The notes below the pieces were generated by a model. That model saw nothing but the letters and a program-made list of their open reading frames with translations. It had not been told where the DNA came from and made no database searches. Positions 38,348 to 48,538 of a stretch of 61,332 nt of DNA are shown piece by piece. The stretch is from Ancylomarina euxina (lineage in GTDB: Bacteria > Bacteroidota > Bacteroidia > Bacteroidales > Marinifilaceae). The stretch is taken from NCBI RefSeq assembly GCF_003863355.1, contig NZ_QQWG01000023.1, positions 1 to 61,332 of the forward strand, written 5' to 3'. The translations under genes were made by a program, and so were the position numbers. Position 1 is the stretch's first letter. Each line of letters begins with the position of its first letter.

Positions 38348-39667
38348 ATGAATATAGCTAAAAACGCCAGACGAGAATTTTTGAAAAATGCCAGTACCAT
38401 AGGCATGTTTTGTGCACTTGGTGCTACTGGTTTTATTCAATGTGAATTGAAAAAAGAGAGGTCTTATGCTTATCCGCCTTTACTTGGACAAGCACCTGAT
38501 GGTCCTGTTTTGAAAGCAGGGCTTATTGGTTGTGGTTATCGGGGAACCGGGGCTGCTTTCAATTTTTTGAATGCGGGACCCAACTTGGAAATCACTGCTC
38601 TAGCTGATGTTTTTATTGATAAAATAGAGCTTTGCAATAAAATGTTGATGGAGAAAAAGGGTTTTGAAGTTCCACAAGAACATTGCTTTGTTGGATTTGA
38701 TGCTTTTGAAAAGGTGTTGGACAGTGGTGTAGATGTGGTGATTCTTGCCACACCACCAAATTTTCGACCTGAGCATTTAGCGGCTTGTGTTAAGGCAGGT
38801 AAACATGTGTTTATGGAAAAGCCTATTGCGGTTGATCCGGTTGGAGTTCGATCGGTTATGATATCGGGAGAAAGGGCAGATGCTTTGGGTTTGTCAATTG
38901 TGACGGGTACCATTAAGCGTCATCAAAAAGATTATATTGAAACTTTTAGGCAAGTTGCAAAAGGCGAAATTGGGGATGTTGTATCAGCGAATAGCTATTA
39001 TAATGTGGGGAAACTCTGGCATAAGAAGCCCAAAGCCGAATGGACTGAAATGGAGGCTATGATCCGTGATTGGGTAAACTGGTGTTGGCTTTCGGGCGAC
39101 CATATTGTAGAACAAAATGTACACAATCTTGATACCGTGAATTGGTTTGTGGGCAAACATCCAATAAAAGCGGTGGGATTTGGTGCACGGCATCGTCGAT
39201 TAACGGGCAATCAGTACGATATGTTTAGTGTCGATTTTCTTTACGAAAATGATGTGCATTACCACAACATGTGTCGACAAATCAATGGTTGCGAAAACAA
39301 TGTTGCAGATCAAGTCAGAGGAACGCTGGGGTACACCAATTGTCAAAATACAATCTATAATCAGGATTCTAGCATTAAGTGGTCATTCGAATATGGAAAT
39401 GATGATAGGGTTCTTGAGATAAGCCCCTTTGATCAGGAGCATATCGATTGGGTCACAGCTATTAGGACAGGTCAGCCAGTCAATGAAACCCAAGCCATAG
39501 CGGAGTCAACCATGACGGGTATCATGGGACGAATTTCGGCTTATACAGGAAAGGAAGTTACATGGGAAGAGATGATGAATTCTGACTTATACCTCTCACC
39601 GAAGCATTACAGCTTTGGAAAAGTTGATGTGGATATATCCATTCCTGTGCCAGGAGTGGGGATATAA
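38348..39667 (+). CDS. Tat-exported Gfo/Idh/MocA family oxidoreductase
   Basis: A 439-residue protein with a twin-arginine signal (ARREFLKNAS, Arg8-Arg9), a possible lipobox at GFIQC, and an NAD(P)-binding Rossmann site GLIGCGYRG (58-66). Downstream are the family words VFMEKPIAVDP and a block WLSGDHIVEQNVHNLDTVNW seen in secreted Gfo/Idh/MocA proteins. Export through Tat implies folding with a bound cofactor before export. Some exported members, such as GH109, act as NAD-dependent glycosidases. This one lacks obvious close GH109 blocks, so the reaction stays open. It lies 24 nt after the cytochrome-SUMF1 gene and is probably co-transcribed with it. Confidence 0.8.
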   Translation: MNIAKNARREFLKNASTIGMFCALGATGFIQCELKKERSYAYPPLLGQAPDGPVLKAGLIGCGYRGTGAAFNFLNAGPNLEITALADVFIDKIELCNKMLMEKKGFEVPQEHCFVGFDAFEKVLDSGVDVVILATPPNFRPEHLAACVKAGKHVFMEKPIAVDPVGVRSVMISGERADALGLSIVTGTIKRHQKDYIETFRQVAKGEIGDVVSANSYYNVGKLWHKKPKAEWTEMEAMIRDWVNWCWLSGDHIVEQNVHNLDTVNWFVGKHPIKAVGFGARHRRLTGNQYDMFSVDFLYENDVHYHNMCRQINGCENNVADQVRGTLGYTNCQNTIYNQDSSIKWSFEYGNDDRVLEISPFDQEHIDWVTAIRTGQPVNETQAIAESTMTGIMGRISAYTGKEVTWEEMMNSDLYLSPKHYSFGKVDVDISIPVPGVGI

Positions 39668-39851
39668 TTAGTTGTGTGAAATTAAAAGGTATGTTCTTTT
39701 AGGCTAAATCTTGCCGCTAGTTTAAAATTAGCCACTAGATAATGAATTTAGGAATATATTTATAAGGATAACATATTGAAATTTGGGTGATGCTTCTATT
39801 TTTATTGATAAATGATCAGGTCCTGAAACATGTTGATAATTAAAAAAAACT

Positions 39852-41480
39852 ATGGATAAAATGAAATTATTAATTCTTCTGGTGTCTTTAATGGCAACAA
39901 CAGCTATGGCTCAAAATGTAAATGTTATTCCCCAACCTTTAAATGTGGAAACAGGAACAGGATACTTTATAATTACATCAAAAACAAAAATCATTGCCGA
40001 TGCAAGTAATTGCGGAAATGCTATCTATTTGCAAAAAATGTTGGAACCTGCTTTTAAGAAAGGCTTGGAACTTACTTCAAAAGGAGCGAAAGGTATTGTG
40101 CTTAAGCTTGACGAGAATTTGGCAGATGAGATTGGCTCAGAAGGCTACTTGTTTGAGGTAGGGAAGAAAGCTATTAAAATTACCGCTTCAAATCAGGCAG
40201 GTGTTTTTTATGGCATACAAACATTAAAACAATTATTGCCTCTTGATTTGAATGAAGCGGGTGGTGAGCTATCAGTTTCCACTGTAAAGATTAAGGATCA
40301 ACCACGATTTAGCTGGAGAGCATTTATGCTCGACGAAGCACGTTATTTTAAGGGAATGGATCAGGTGAAAAAGTTACTTGATCAAATGGCTTTACTTAAG
40401 ATGAATGTATTTCACTGGCACTTAACAGATGATCAGGGATGGCGTATCGAAATAAAAAAATACCCAAAACTAACCCGTATTGGTTCTACACGTGAGGATA
40501 GCCAAATAGGGGGTTGGAACAGTAAAGAGCGTTCAGGAAAATCGCACAGTGGTTTCTATACCCAGAATCAGATTAAAGAGATTATTGCTTATGCTACAGA
40601 ACGACATATAAACATTGTTCCGGAAATTGAAATGCCCGGACATGCATCGGCAGCCATAGCAGCCTATCCCTGGTTGGGAACCATTGGAGAATTGAAAGAG
40701 ACGCCTGTTGTATTCGGGAAATTACCTGATTCTTATAATGTATCCGATCCTAGGGTGTATACCTTTATCGAAGATGTGCTTTCTGAAGTGATGGCACTAT
40801 TTCCAGGGAAAACCATTCATATTGGCGGTGATGAAGTCAAATTTGATGCTTGGAAAGAGTCTGAAGAAGTTCAGGCTTTTATGAAAGAGAAGGGCTTGGC
40901 AAGTCCGGCTGATTTGCAGATTTTCTTTACAAACAAAGTATCGAATTTTATCGATAAGAAAGAGCATCGTATGATGGGATGGAATGAGATACTGGGAGGA
41001 AATGTACACGAATGGCAAAAGGCCGAAGATGTTGAGGTCAAAGAAAAATTGGCTACCAGTGCTATCATTCACTTCTGGAAAGGAAATCTTGATTTGATTA
41101 ATGACGCAGTGAAAAAGGGTTACGATATTGTGAATTCATATCACATGTATACTTATCTGGATTATTCCCATAACTATATCCCTCTTGAAAAGGCTTACGC
41201 ATTCGATCCTATTCCTGAAGGTCTTGATAAAAAGTATCATGCCAAAGTTTTGGGCAGTGGATGCCAAATGTGGGGCGAATGGATTCCTGAAGTGTCGGAT
41301 ATGGACAGAATGGTATTTCCACGTTTGGCTGCTTATGCTGAAGTGGGATGGACTGCCAAAGAGCGAAAACAATACTCTGTTTTTGGTGCCAATCTAAAGC
41401 ACATGCTTGAAAGATGGAAAAAAGAAGGAATTGGATACGCTGATAAGTTTGAGAAGAAGGATTTTTCAAATCAAGATTAG
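39852..41480 (+). CDS. GH20 beta-N-acetylhexosaminidase, secreted
   Basis: A 542-residue protein with a signal peptide (to TAMAQ, about residue 20). An N-terminal GH20b domain (about 22-145) precedes the GH20 TIM barrel (about 150-500). Barrel landmarks are HWHLTDDQGWRIEIKKYP (188-205), PEIEMPGHASAA and HIGGDE with the catalytic pair Asp327-Glu328. It should release terminal beta-GlcNAc or beta-GalNAc by substrate-assisted catalysis. It is the first of two adjacent GH20 genes. Copy C of the terminator repeat follows it. Confidence 0.92.
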   Translation: MDKMKLLILLVSLMATTAMAQNVNVIPQPLNVETGTGYFIITSKTKIIADASNCGNAIYLQKMLEPAFKKGLELTSKGAKGIVLKLDENLADEIGSEGYLFEVGKKAIKITASNQAGVFYGIQTLKQLLPLDLNEAGGELSVSTVKIKDQPRFSWRAFMLDEARYFKGMDQVKKLLDQMALLKMNVFHWHLTDDQGWRIEIKKYPKLTRIGSTREDSQIGGWNSKERSGKSHSGFYTQNQIKEIIAYATERHINIVPEIEMPGHASAAIAAYPWLGTIGELKETPVVFGKLPDSYNVSDPRVYTFIEDVLSEVMALFPGKTIHIGGDEVKFDAWKESEEVQAFMKEKGLASPADLQIFFTNKVSNFIDKKEHRMMGWNEILGGNVHEWQKAEDVEVKEKLATSAIIHFWKGNLDLINDAVKKGYDIVNSYHMYTYLDYSHNYIPLEKAYAFDPIPEGLDKKYHAKVLGSGCQMWGEWIPEVSDMDRMVFPRLAAYAEVGWTAKERKQYSVFGANLKHMLERWKKEGIGYADKFEKKDFSNQD

Positions 41481-41640
41481 ACATTTTTTTTTAAAAAGAA
41501 TAGGAACCTAAGCTGAGGATTGAATACACTTATTTAATGCCTTACACAGACAAATTTTGACAGTGAATATGACAAAAGTTAGACGTGATTCCCCAAAGAG
41601 TAGCTTCAGCTGTAGGTATGTTTTAAAATTTAGGTTCGTG

Positions 41641-41715
41641 ATTAGAGGAGAATTAGGTTGTGATTGAGTTTGGTAGCTTTAGTTGTACATGGCTTTTAAT
41701 TAATTCTCCTCTTTT
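41641..41715 (+). repeat. Conserved terminator-like element, copy C of 3
   Basis: Stem agaggagaatta (41644-41655) pairs perfectly with taattctcctct (41701-41712), then T residues. The interior gagtttggtagcttt and tacatggctttt match copies A and B. It lies about 160 nt after the first GH20 gene. Confidence 0.78.
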
Positions 41716-41820
41716 TACTTGCAATTTGTGATAAATATAATGGGAATGAACTGAATGATTATTAGATGAAAGATTGATAAAGAGTTTTTTTGTTGAGAGC
41801 TTGTTGAAAAGTAAAATATA

Positions 41821-42173
41821 ATGGAAGAAAAAAAAGATTAATATTCTTATTAGTCCTGTTTATTTCAGTGGGATCACTCAGTTTTGCTTAAAGCAGATAA
41901 AAAAATGAAAGCAGAAATTTAAGATCGCCTTTTTGTACAGTGGTGATTAGCCCAATTCATAAAGGAAATTAAAGAAATAAAGAATTTCCACATTGTGTGT
42001 AGGGAGGGAATCCGAGAATGCTCAATGGCTATATTCAGCTTGTTAGAGTCATGGATGGCAATTATTAAGCTTGGAGAGGGTAAAGGAGTTCCCAACGGAG
42101 TAGCTTGGGGAGAATGTTGTGGTAGTGCCTTTCAAATAAGTTCAATACAGTACAAATATCAAATAGAATAAAC
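41821..42173 (+). pseudogene. Probable decayed gene with a signal-peptide remnant
   Basis: Around 41829-41890 one frame reads KKRLIFLLVLFISVGSLSFA, a typical signal peptide, but it has no in-frame ATG and ends at once in a stop. A one-base shift continues as KADKKMKAEI before another stop. Farther on a frame stays open to about 42171 (words MAIIKLGEGKGVPNGV). Its GC content and word use look coding. I do not recognise the ancestor. The pattern suggests a secreted protein gene broken by frameshifts. Confidence 0.45.
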
Positions 42174-42218
42174 ATATAAGAATTAAAATTAACTAACCCA
42201 AACCTGATAAATAAACCT

Positions 42219-44063
42219 ATGAGATCATTAACCACCTACATTATCTTTTGTATGGTTCTGTTTAGCGCTTGCTGTCATAAAACTAGCGTTCAGGATGCAC
42301 AAAGCTTTGTATATTCCCGTGTTTTACCCCAAGTGAAATCTGTCAAACCAAATGGAGAATGTGGCTTTAAACTAGGTAAAATAAAATCAATTAGTTATTC
42401 TGATTCGTTACGAAATCAAGGGGAATATTTAACTGAAATATTATCACTTTCATTATCAAGCGATATTGAAAGTAAGAAGGGAGGCAACTTTTTACTTTCT
42501 ATTAATAAGGACTTAAAACCAGAGCAGTATCAACTAGCTGTTGATAAGAAACAAATATCCGTTGTTGGTGGTAGTCCTGCTGGTGTATTTTATGGGATTC
42601 AAACCTTTTTACAACTACTTCCCCCATCTGTATTTGGAGGCCATAAAATATCTTCAGACTATATATTACCAGCTATGCTTGTGGATGATGCTCCTCGTTT
42701 TGATTACAGAGGTATGCTTTTGGATGTCAGCAGACATTTTATCCAATTCGAGGACCTGCTTGAATATGTTGATCTTTTAGCACAGCATAAAATCAATGTG
42801 TTACATCTACATCTGACTGATGATCAAGGGTGGAGGCTGGAAATAAAATCCCATCCGGAACTGACACAAACTGGTGCAGTTAGAGGTACAGGAAAAGATA
42901 TTCCTGTATTCAGTCATGCCTCAGCCCCGAAATCGCAGGCAGCAGATACCGATCCATACGGGCCATTCTTTTATAGCCAGGAGCAGATTAAAAAGTTGAT
43001 TCAATATGCTTCTACAAGAGGTGTAAAAGTTTTGCCCGAAATTGATGTGCCAGGTCATTCGTTTGCCATCAATAAAAGTTTGAATACATCTTGCAATACC
43101 AAAGGTTCGGCTGATATAAATGGGATTAGCGGTAATGTTTTATGTGCTGGCGATGAACGGGTATTTAAAATGTTGGATGATATTATTGCTGAAGTTGCGG
43201 CACTTTTCCCATATGATTACATCCATCTTGGAGGTGATGAAGTCAACCAAAATCAGTGGTTGAGCTGTTCTAAATGCAAAAAGTTAATGAAAACTAAAGA
43301 CTTCAAAGATGGGAGTCATATTCAGAACTATTTTGTAGGACGGGTAAGCGAAATCATTACAAAATATGGGAAAAAACCTGTTGGTTGGAACGAAATATTG
43401 CATGGTGGCGAACTACCTTCCGGTACAAGCATAATGTCATGGACAGGGCCAGGTCCGGGAATAGAAGCGGCAAAAAAAGGGATTGATGTTATCATGGCAG
43501 CTGGACAGTATTGTTATTTTGACATGAAAGAAGCCAAGCATCCTCAGGAACAAGGGCATTGGTGGGCTGGCTTTGTAAGTATGGAAAAGACATACAGCTA
43601 TGATCCATTGGAGTCTATTCCTCAGGAAAGTCAAGCGTACATAAAAGGGATAAGTGCAGCTCTTTGGACTGAGTTTTTGGTGCCGGAACAAGAACAGTTT
43701 TACTACAAAACTTTCCCCAGACTCTGTGCAATTGCCGAAGTGGGTTGGAGTGAACCTAAACATCAAGACTATGAGGGTTTTATGAAACGCATGGGAGCTT
43801 ATCACTTTAAAAGGCTGGATTCCCAAAATGTGAAGTACCGTATCCCAAGGGCTAGTGTGAATATTGAAGGAGATTCTTTGTTTCTGATTAAGCCTTATCC
43901 AGAGGCTGATATTTATTATACTTTAGATGGAACAAAGCCAACATTTGAGTCAGAAATATATACAAAAGCTCTGCCCGCTGATCTTCGCGATAAGTTGAAG
44001 TTTATCACGACATCAACGAGTGGCAGAATGTGTAAATATGAGAGTGTGATAGAAAAGAAATAG
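42219..44063 (+). CDS. GH20 beta-N-acetylhexosaminidase lipoprotein with chitobiase C-terminal domain
   Basis: A 614-residue lipoprotein (LFSAC, Cys18). It has a GH20b domain (about 35-160), a GH20 barrel (about 165-520) with LHLHLTDDQGWRLEIKSHP (195-213), PEIDVPGHS and HLGGDE (catalytic Asp340-Glu341), and a C-terminal chitobiase/beta-hexosaminidase domain (about 550-610; YYTLDGTKPTFES). It differs clearly from the previous GH20, so the two may take different linkages or act at different places. The lipid anchor suggests an outer-membrane or periplasmic location. Confidence 0.92.
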   Translation: MRSLTTYIIFCMVLFSACCHKTSVQDAQSFVYSRVLPQVKSVKPNGECGFKLGKIKSISYSDSLRNQGEYLTEILSLSLSSDIESKKGGNFLLSINKDLKPEQYQLAVDKKQISVVGGSPAGVFYGIQTFLQLLPPSVFGGHKISSDYILPAMLVDDAPRFDYRGMLLDVSRHFIQFEDLLEYVDLLAQHKINVLHLHLTDDQGWRLEIKSHPELTQTGAVRGTGKDIPVFSHASAPKSQAADTDPYGPFFYSQEQIKKLIQYASTRGVKVLPEIDVPGHSFAINKSLNTSCNTKGSADINGISGNVLCAGDERVFKMLDDIIAEVAALFPYDYIHLGGDEVNQNQWLSCSKCKKLMKTKDFKDGSHIQNYFVGRVSEIITKYGKKPVGWNEILHGGELPSGTSIMSWTGPGPGIEAAKKGIDVIMAAGQYCYFDMKEAKHPQEQGHWWAGFVSMEKTYSYDPLESIPQESQAYIKGISAALWTEFLVPEQEQFYYKTFPRLCAIAEVGWSEPKHQDYEGFMKRMGAYHFKRLDSQNVKYRIPRASVNIEGDSLFLIKPYPEADIYYTLDGTKPTFESEIYTKALPADLRDKLKFITTSTSGRMCKYESVIEKK

Positions 44064-44257
44064 TTTAATATAGAAGTGATACATTCTTAATTAAAAGAAC
44101 TGTTGTAGAGGAAATTAACAAGCTTATTGCTATTTAAAGAATAAACTTATTGATAGCCATTGTTACTGTCTTATACCATTTAAAAGATTCTTACAGACTT
44201 GGTTTTTTATTTTAAAATGGAGACAGATTTAATAAATAAGACTAAAAAATAAAGCAT

Positions 44258-47200
44258 ATGCATCGAATTCTACTATCCATTATCCTACTATTAGGGAGTG
44301 TGTCTCTTATGGCTCAAAACTCACCCTCATTTTTTAAGACGGTTCCCCCAGTGGATGAAAGTACACCGGAATGGGCCCATAAGATGTATTCTGATAACCC
44401 CAATGTATCGGAGGTTGATTACCTTTACCACCAGTATTATCAGAGTCATCCTTTCCAGAAAAATATCCATACACAAAATTTTAAGCATTGGAAACGCCAG
44501 ATTCAGGACTACCTAGGTTCTGATGGCTATATCCACATTTCTTCTCGAAATGAAGAGGATGCAACCAATCAAATATTGATTAAGAAAAGTCAAAGAACTC
44601 GTTTGAAAAGTGCAGGGGGAACTCAGGCAAATTGGGTTTGCCTGGGGCCAACGGAAACCTATAATGATAAAGGAGAGGGAAATTTTCCAGTGTCATGGCA
44701 GGCCAATGTGTATTCTATGGACCAGTCGGTTTCCAACCCGGACATACTGTATGTGGGAAGCGAATCTGGAGGAGTGTACAAGACTACCGACAAGGGTTTA
44801 AATTGGGCTCTTGTCTCTAAGAATGAGATTTTTTGCAATGGCGTATCGGACATTAAGATTGCCCCCTCCAATAGTCAGATTGTTTTTGCTACAGCCAATA
44901 AGCGTATCTACAAAACAGAAGATGGTGCGGCTACATGGAAAGAAGTTTATTATATTGGTGAGACAGGAAATCAATTGCTGATTCATCCCTCAAATCCACT
45001 ATTGGTATTTTGTGCTTCTCCCAAAGGCTTGCACAAATCCATTGATGGAGGAGCAAATTGGCAAACCCAGTATGCCGAAAAATGTTGGGACATTGCTTAC
45101 CATCCAACCAACTCCGATGTTCTTTACTTGTTGAAAAACAATGCAGGCCAAAAGAAATGTGAATTCTTTAAGTCGACAGATGGAGGAAATACATGGGATA
45201 AGAAGGAGCAGGGTTGGTATGCCCCTTCGGATGAAAATAATGCAGAGGATAGCGGGGCTCGTATTGCGACCTCTCCTGCAGCGCCTGAAAAAGTGTATGT
45301 GGGACTTTTGGGCGCAAGCAAAGCCGGAGATAATGGATGGATTGGGGTTTACAAAAGTACCGATGCTGGTGATTCATGGGTGAATCCAAAATTACCCGAT
45401 GGTGGCCCATGGGATGATACAAACCACCAAAATCTTGCGAACTATAAGCGAGACGGTACAGATTTCCACCAGGGGTTTTACAATTTTGCCATGGCAGTAT
45501 CTCATAAAGACTCTGAAAAAATTTGGGTTGGTTGTCTGGCTTTATCCGAATCTACAGATGGTGGTAAAAGCTGGACCCGGATTGGCGGTTACTATAATCA
45601 AAAAGACATTGGCTGGATTCATCCTGATATTCAGGATTTACACGTTCTGGGTGATGATGTATGGATTTGTACCGACGGAGGAGTCAACTACTCTAATGAT
45701 GAGTTGACAACACATGAATCCAGAAAGAAGGGCATTATCGGTTCTGATTTTTGGGGATTTGGTTCCGGATGGAATGAGGATGTACTGATAGGAGGTCGTT
45801 ACCATAATGGAAACACAGCTTATTATCAGACTTTTGAGCAGGGGAGTTACTTGCGTTTGGGCGGGGCAGAAGCACCCACTGGTTATGTGGATCCCATGAA
45901 CAATCGAAAGACCTATTTTTCGGATATTTCTACGACCATTATTCCTGAATCTCTGAATGAGGATGTTGTGCGTGAGGCTTCACTTTCAAAGTATCCAAAC
46001 GAGAGCTATTATTCGATGTATTCAAGTAATATTGAATTTGACCCTCGATATGCTGACCATATGTACCTTGGGGAAGGGAGTAAGGTTTGGAAATCCGTTG
46101 ATGGGGGCTCTAGTTTCGAAGTGCTTAATGATTTTGGAAATCAGGGTAAAGTGCTTGAGATAGTTATATCCCGAAGTAATCCGAAGGTAATGTATTGTGT
46201 TTTTCAGCCTGGTGGGGGATATTGGGATTTGTGTCAGTTAAAACGCTCTTCAGATGGGGGAAAGTCTTGGAACACTCTAAGTAATCTTCCTGCTAAAGAA
46301 AAATGGCGCCTTCAGATTACTTTAAATCCTCTTGACGAAAATGAGTTATGGGTGATTTCTGGTAGTGGAGGCAATGGAGACAAGGTGTATTGTACTACCG
46401 ATGGGGGTTCTGTCTGGAACAATATGACAACTTCTAAGCTTGACAACGAATCTCCAAAGGATATTTTGTTCCAGGGAGGATCCAATCGTGTGATTTATCT
46501 GGCTACCAAGCATTCTCTTTTCTATTGGAATGATATTGCTAAAAACTGGCTTGCTTACAATCAGGGCTTACCTTTTACGGTAAACCCCTTGTCTATGCGC
46601 CCTTTCTACCGCGATGGCAAACTGAGACTGGCAACATCTCGTGGGATTTGGGAAACTAACTTGGTTGAAGAGAGCAAGGCAATTGCACAGCCCATAGTCA
46701 GAAGTAGTGAGTCGCATTGCAACCGAGATACCATTCAATTTGATTGTTACTCAATTATAAAACATGAAAACGCCAGCTGGAAATGGAGCTTTGACCCTGA
46801 ACCCAAATTTGTGAGTTCTACCAGTGCTCGTAATCCCAAAGTTGTCTTCTCAGGAGAAGGAAATTGTAATGTTACATTGACCGTAACCGATGGAAATGGG
46901 AATACCGATAGTAAAACAGTTGAAAACATGGTGAATCTGAAAAATGTCTGTGGTGCAGATGCGATATCAGGTTATGCTCTAAAGAATACTCAGGCAGGTG
47001 ATTATTGTGCTACATCGAATCTGGGAATTCAGGTTAATAGTTTTACGGTTACAGCATGGGTGAAACCTAATGGTATACAGGATGATTATACCGGTATTGT
47101 GATTAATAATGGAACGACTGCCGGTTTTAATTTTGCTCATGGAAACAATACGCTAGCCTATCACTGGCCTGGAGGTCTATGGTCCTGGAACAGCGGACTC

Positions 47201-48346
47201 GTTGTTCCTGCCGACAAATGGTCCTATGTGGCTATGGTAGCTTCACCAAACGGGATGAGCTTGTATGTTGATGGAAAAGTGGCCAAACAGGACATTAGCC
47301 TTGAACCTGTTGATCTTACCTCCCTTTTTATTGGGAGTTATAAGGGATGGGATTCCCGAAATTTTAAAGGTGAAATGGATGAAGTGTGTATGTGGAACCG
47401 GGCTCTAACAACAGATGAAATTCGTAAAAATCGTCATTTAACAAAGGAAAATATTGTTGGTGTTGATCAGGATATAATCGCCTACTACCAATTCAATGAG
47501 AACGAGGGAATGGTACTGGACAAGAAAGGGAGTTTGCATGCCCGTGTATACGGAGGGGCAACACGTGTGAAATCGTATGCTCCAGTTGGAAAGGGAAAGA
47601 GCGAGTTGTTAGCTGTGAATGCAGGTGGAACTTTCGATTTTAATGAGGCCAATGCTGTGATGAACTTTTCTGATAATGGAAGTCTACCCAATGGCGATGT
47701 GGTGGTCACTCAAATAAGCTCGCTTCCAGAAGTCTTACCAAACCAAAATCCCAATGTAGAGTGTTTCTGGATCATTAATAACTATGGTAGTAATAAGTCG
47801 TTTTCAGCATTGGAACAGCTGAAATTATCGCCTGCATACGGGGAACCTTCGGAGGTGATTGTGAATCAATCAGAATATGCGCATCTGTATTCCCGTTCGG
47901 AGAATGATCTTAGTTCTGACTGGACGGATATAGGGGCTGCAGAATCGGTTATTCCGGGAGAAAAAGGGCATTTTAACTACAATAGCGAAACAGATCTGAC
48001 AAGTTTTGGCCAGTACTTTATAGCTTGTTCGCGATATTTCGCAATATTGGAAGGACAAGAAGGAGGAGTGCCTACAGGGATTCCTGAGCTTGAACTCGCA
48101 AAGGATAGGGTTAAGATGTATCCTAATCCGTTGAAATCCGGATCTAATGAACTGTGTTTACAGTATTCTGGAGTTGAGCGATTACGGATTAGAATCTTTA
48201 ACCTGACAGGGAAATTGATGATCGATCAATTTGCAGATGGGAGAGGAAATCATAACATAAACAGTGCGAATCTGAAGGTAGGAATTTATGTCTATTCCAT
48301 TATGGGTGATTCGTTTATCCGAAACGGTAAACTGATTGTGATATAA
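44258..48346 (+). CDS. Large secreted Asp-box (BNR/sortilin-like) protein with LamG domain and T9SS sorting tail
   Basis: A 1362-residue protein with a signal peptide (to LMAQN). About nine Asp-box repeats (S-x-D-G-G-x-x-W), for example KTTDKGLNW, KSTDGGNTW and RSSDGGKSW, form one or two beta-propellers (about 120-800) like those of Vps10/sortilin and GH74-type proteins. A PKD-like domain (about 830-890) and a LamG/concanavalin-like domain (about 905-1085; EMDEVCMWNRALT) follow. A type IX secretion sorting domain (about 1288-1362; MYPNPLKSG … GIYVYSI) ends it. It is therefore exported across the outer membrane and probably attached to the surface. Asp-box propellers may be enzymes or binding scaffolds; I see no assignable active site. 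Confidence 0.85.
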   Translation: MHRILLSIILLLGSVSLMAQNSPSFFKTVPPVDESTPEWAHKMYSDNPNVSEVDYLYHQYYQSHPFQKNIHTQNFKHWKRQIQDYLGSDGYIHISSRNEEDATNQILIKKSQRTRLKSAGGTQANWVCLGPTETYNDKGEGNFPVSWQANVYSMDQSVSNPDILYVGSESGGVYKTTDKGLNWALVSKNEIFCNGVSDIKIAPSNSQIVFATANKRIYKTEDGAATWKEVYYIGETGNQLLIHPSNPLLVFCASPKGLHKSIDGGANWQTQYAEKCWDIAYHPTNSDVLYLLKNNAGQKKCEFFKSTDGGNTWDKKEQGWYAPSDENNAEDSGARIATSPAAPEKVYVGLLGASKAGDNGWIGVYKSTDAGDSWVNPKLPDGGPWDDTNHQNLANYKRDGTDFHQGFYNFAMAVSHKDSEKIWVGCLALSESTDGGKSWTRIGGYYNQKDIGWIHPDIQDLHVLGDDVWICTDGGVNYSNDELTTHESRKKGIIGSDFWGFGSGWNEDVLIGGRYHNGNTAYYQTFEQGSYLRLGGAEAPTGYVDPMNNRKTYFSDISTTIIPESLNEDVVREASLSKYPNESYYSMYSSNIEFDPRYADHMYLGEGSKVWKSVDGGSSFEVLNDFGNQGKVLEIVISRSNPKVMYCVFQPGGGYWDLCQLKRSSDGGKSWNTLSNLPAKEKWRLQITLNPLDENELWVISGSGGNGDKVYCTTDGGSVWNNMTTSKLDNESPKDILFQGGSNRVIYLATKHSLFYWNDIAKNWLAYNQGLPFTVNPLSMRPFYRDGKLRLATSRGIWETNLVEESKAIAQPIVRSSESHCNRDTIQFDCYSIIKHENASWKWSFDPEPKFVSSTSARNPKVVFSGEGNCNVTLTVTDGNGNTDSKTVENMVNLKNVCGADAISGYALKNTQAGDYCATSNLGIQVNSFTVTAWVKPNGIQDDYTGIVINNGTTAGFNFAHGNNTLAYHWPGGLWSWNSGLVVPADKWSYVAMVASPNGMSLYVDGKVAKQDISLEPVDLTSLFIGSYKGWDSRNFKGEMDEVCMWNRALTTDEIRKNRHLTKENIVGVDQDIIAYYQFNENEGMVLDKKGSLHARVYGGATRVKSYAPVGKGKSELLAVNAGGTFDFNEANAVMNFSDNGSLPNGDVVVTQISSLPEVLPNQNPNVECFWIINNYGSNKSFSALEQLKLSPAYGEPSEVIVNQSEYAHLYSRSENDLSSDWTDIGAAESVIPGEKGHFNYNSETDLTSFGQYFIACSRYFAILEGQEGGVPTGIPELELAKDRVKMYPNPLKSGSNELCLQYSGVERLRIRIFNLTGKLMIDQFADGRGNHNINSANLKVGIYVYSIMGDSFIRNGKLIVI

Positions 48347-48538
48347 TTTGAGTTAAATATATGGATGATATTGAACTGTGAGATTGATTCCATATGGCAA
48401 AAACATAAAATTATAAACATTTGAAATCAATGCGAATCAAGACTTAAAATAATATAGTAATTATTAAAAATCCCAAACATTAAGTCTTGATTTGCTTGAT
48501 TTTGAATTAAACACGCATCAATAACTAAAAATTTAAAT

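Noticed and set aside
38348-39667. GH109 alpha-N-acetylgalactosaminidase
   Set aside because: Tat signal and fold fit, but the blocks around the EKP and WLSGDHIVEQ regions look like another secreted Gfo/Idh/MocA group; activity left open.
39660-39740. Another regulatory direct repeat (gccgctag/gccactag, 18 bp apart) before the first GH20
   Set aside because: Half-site and spacing differ from the 21-bp TCCAC family and there is only one instance.
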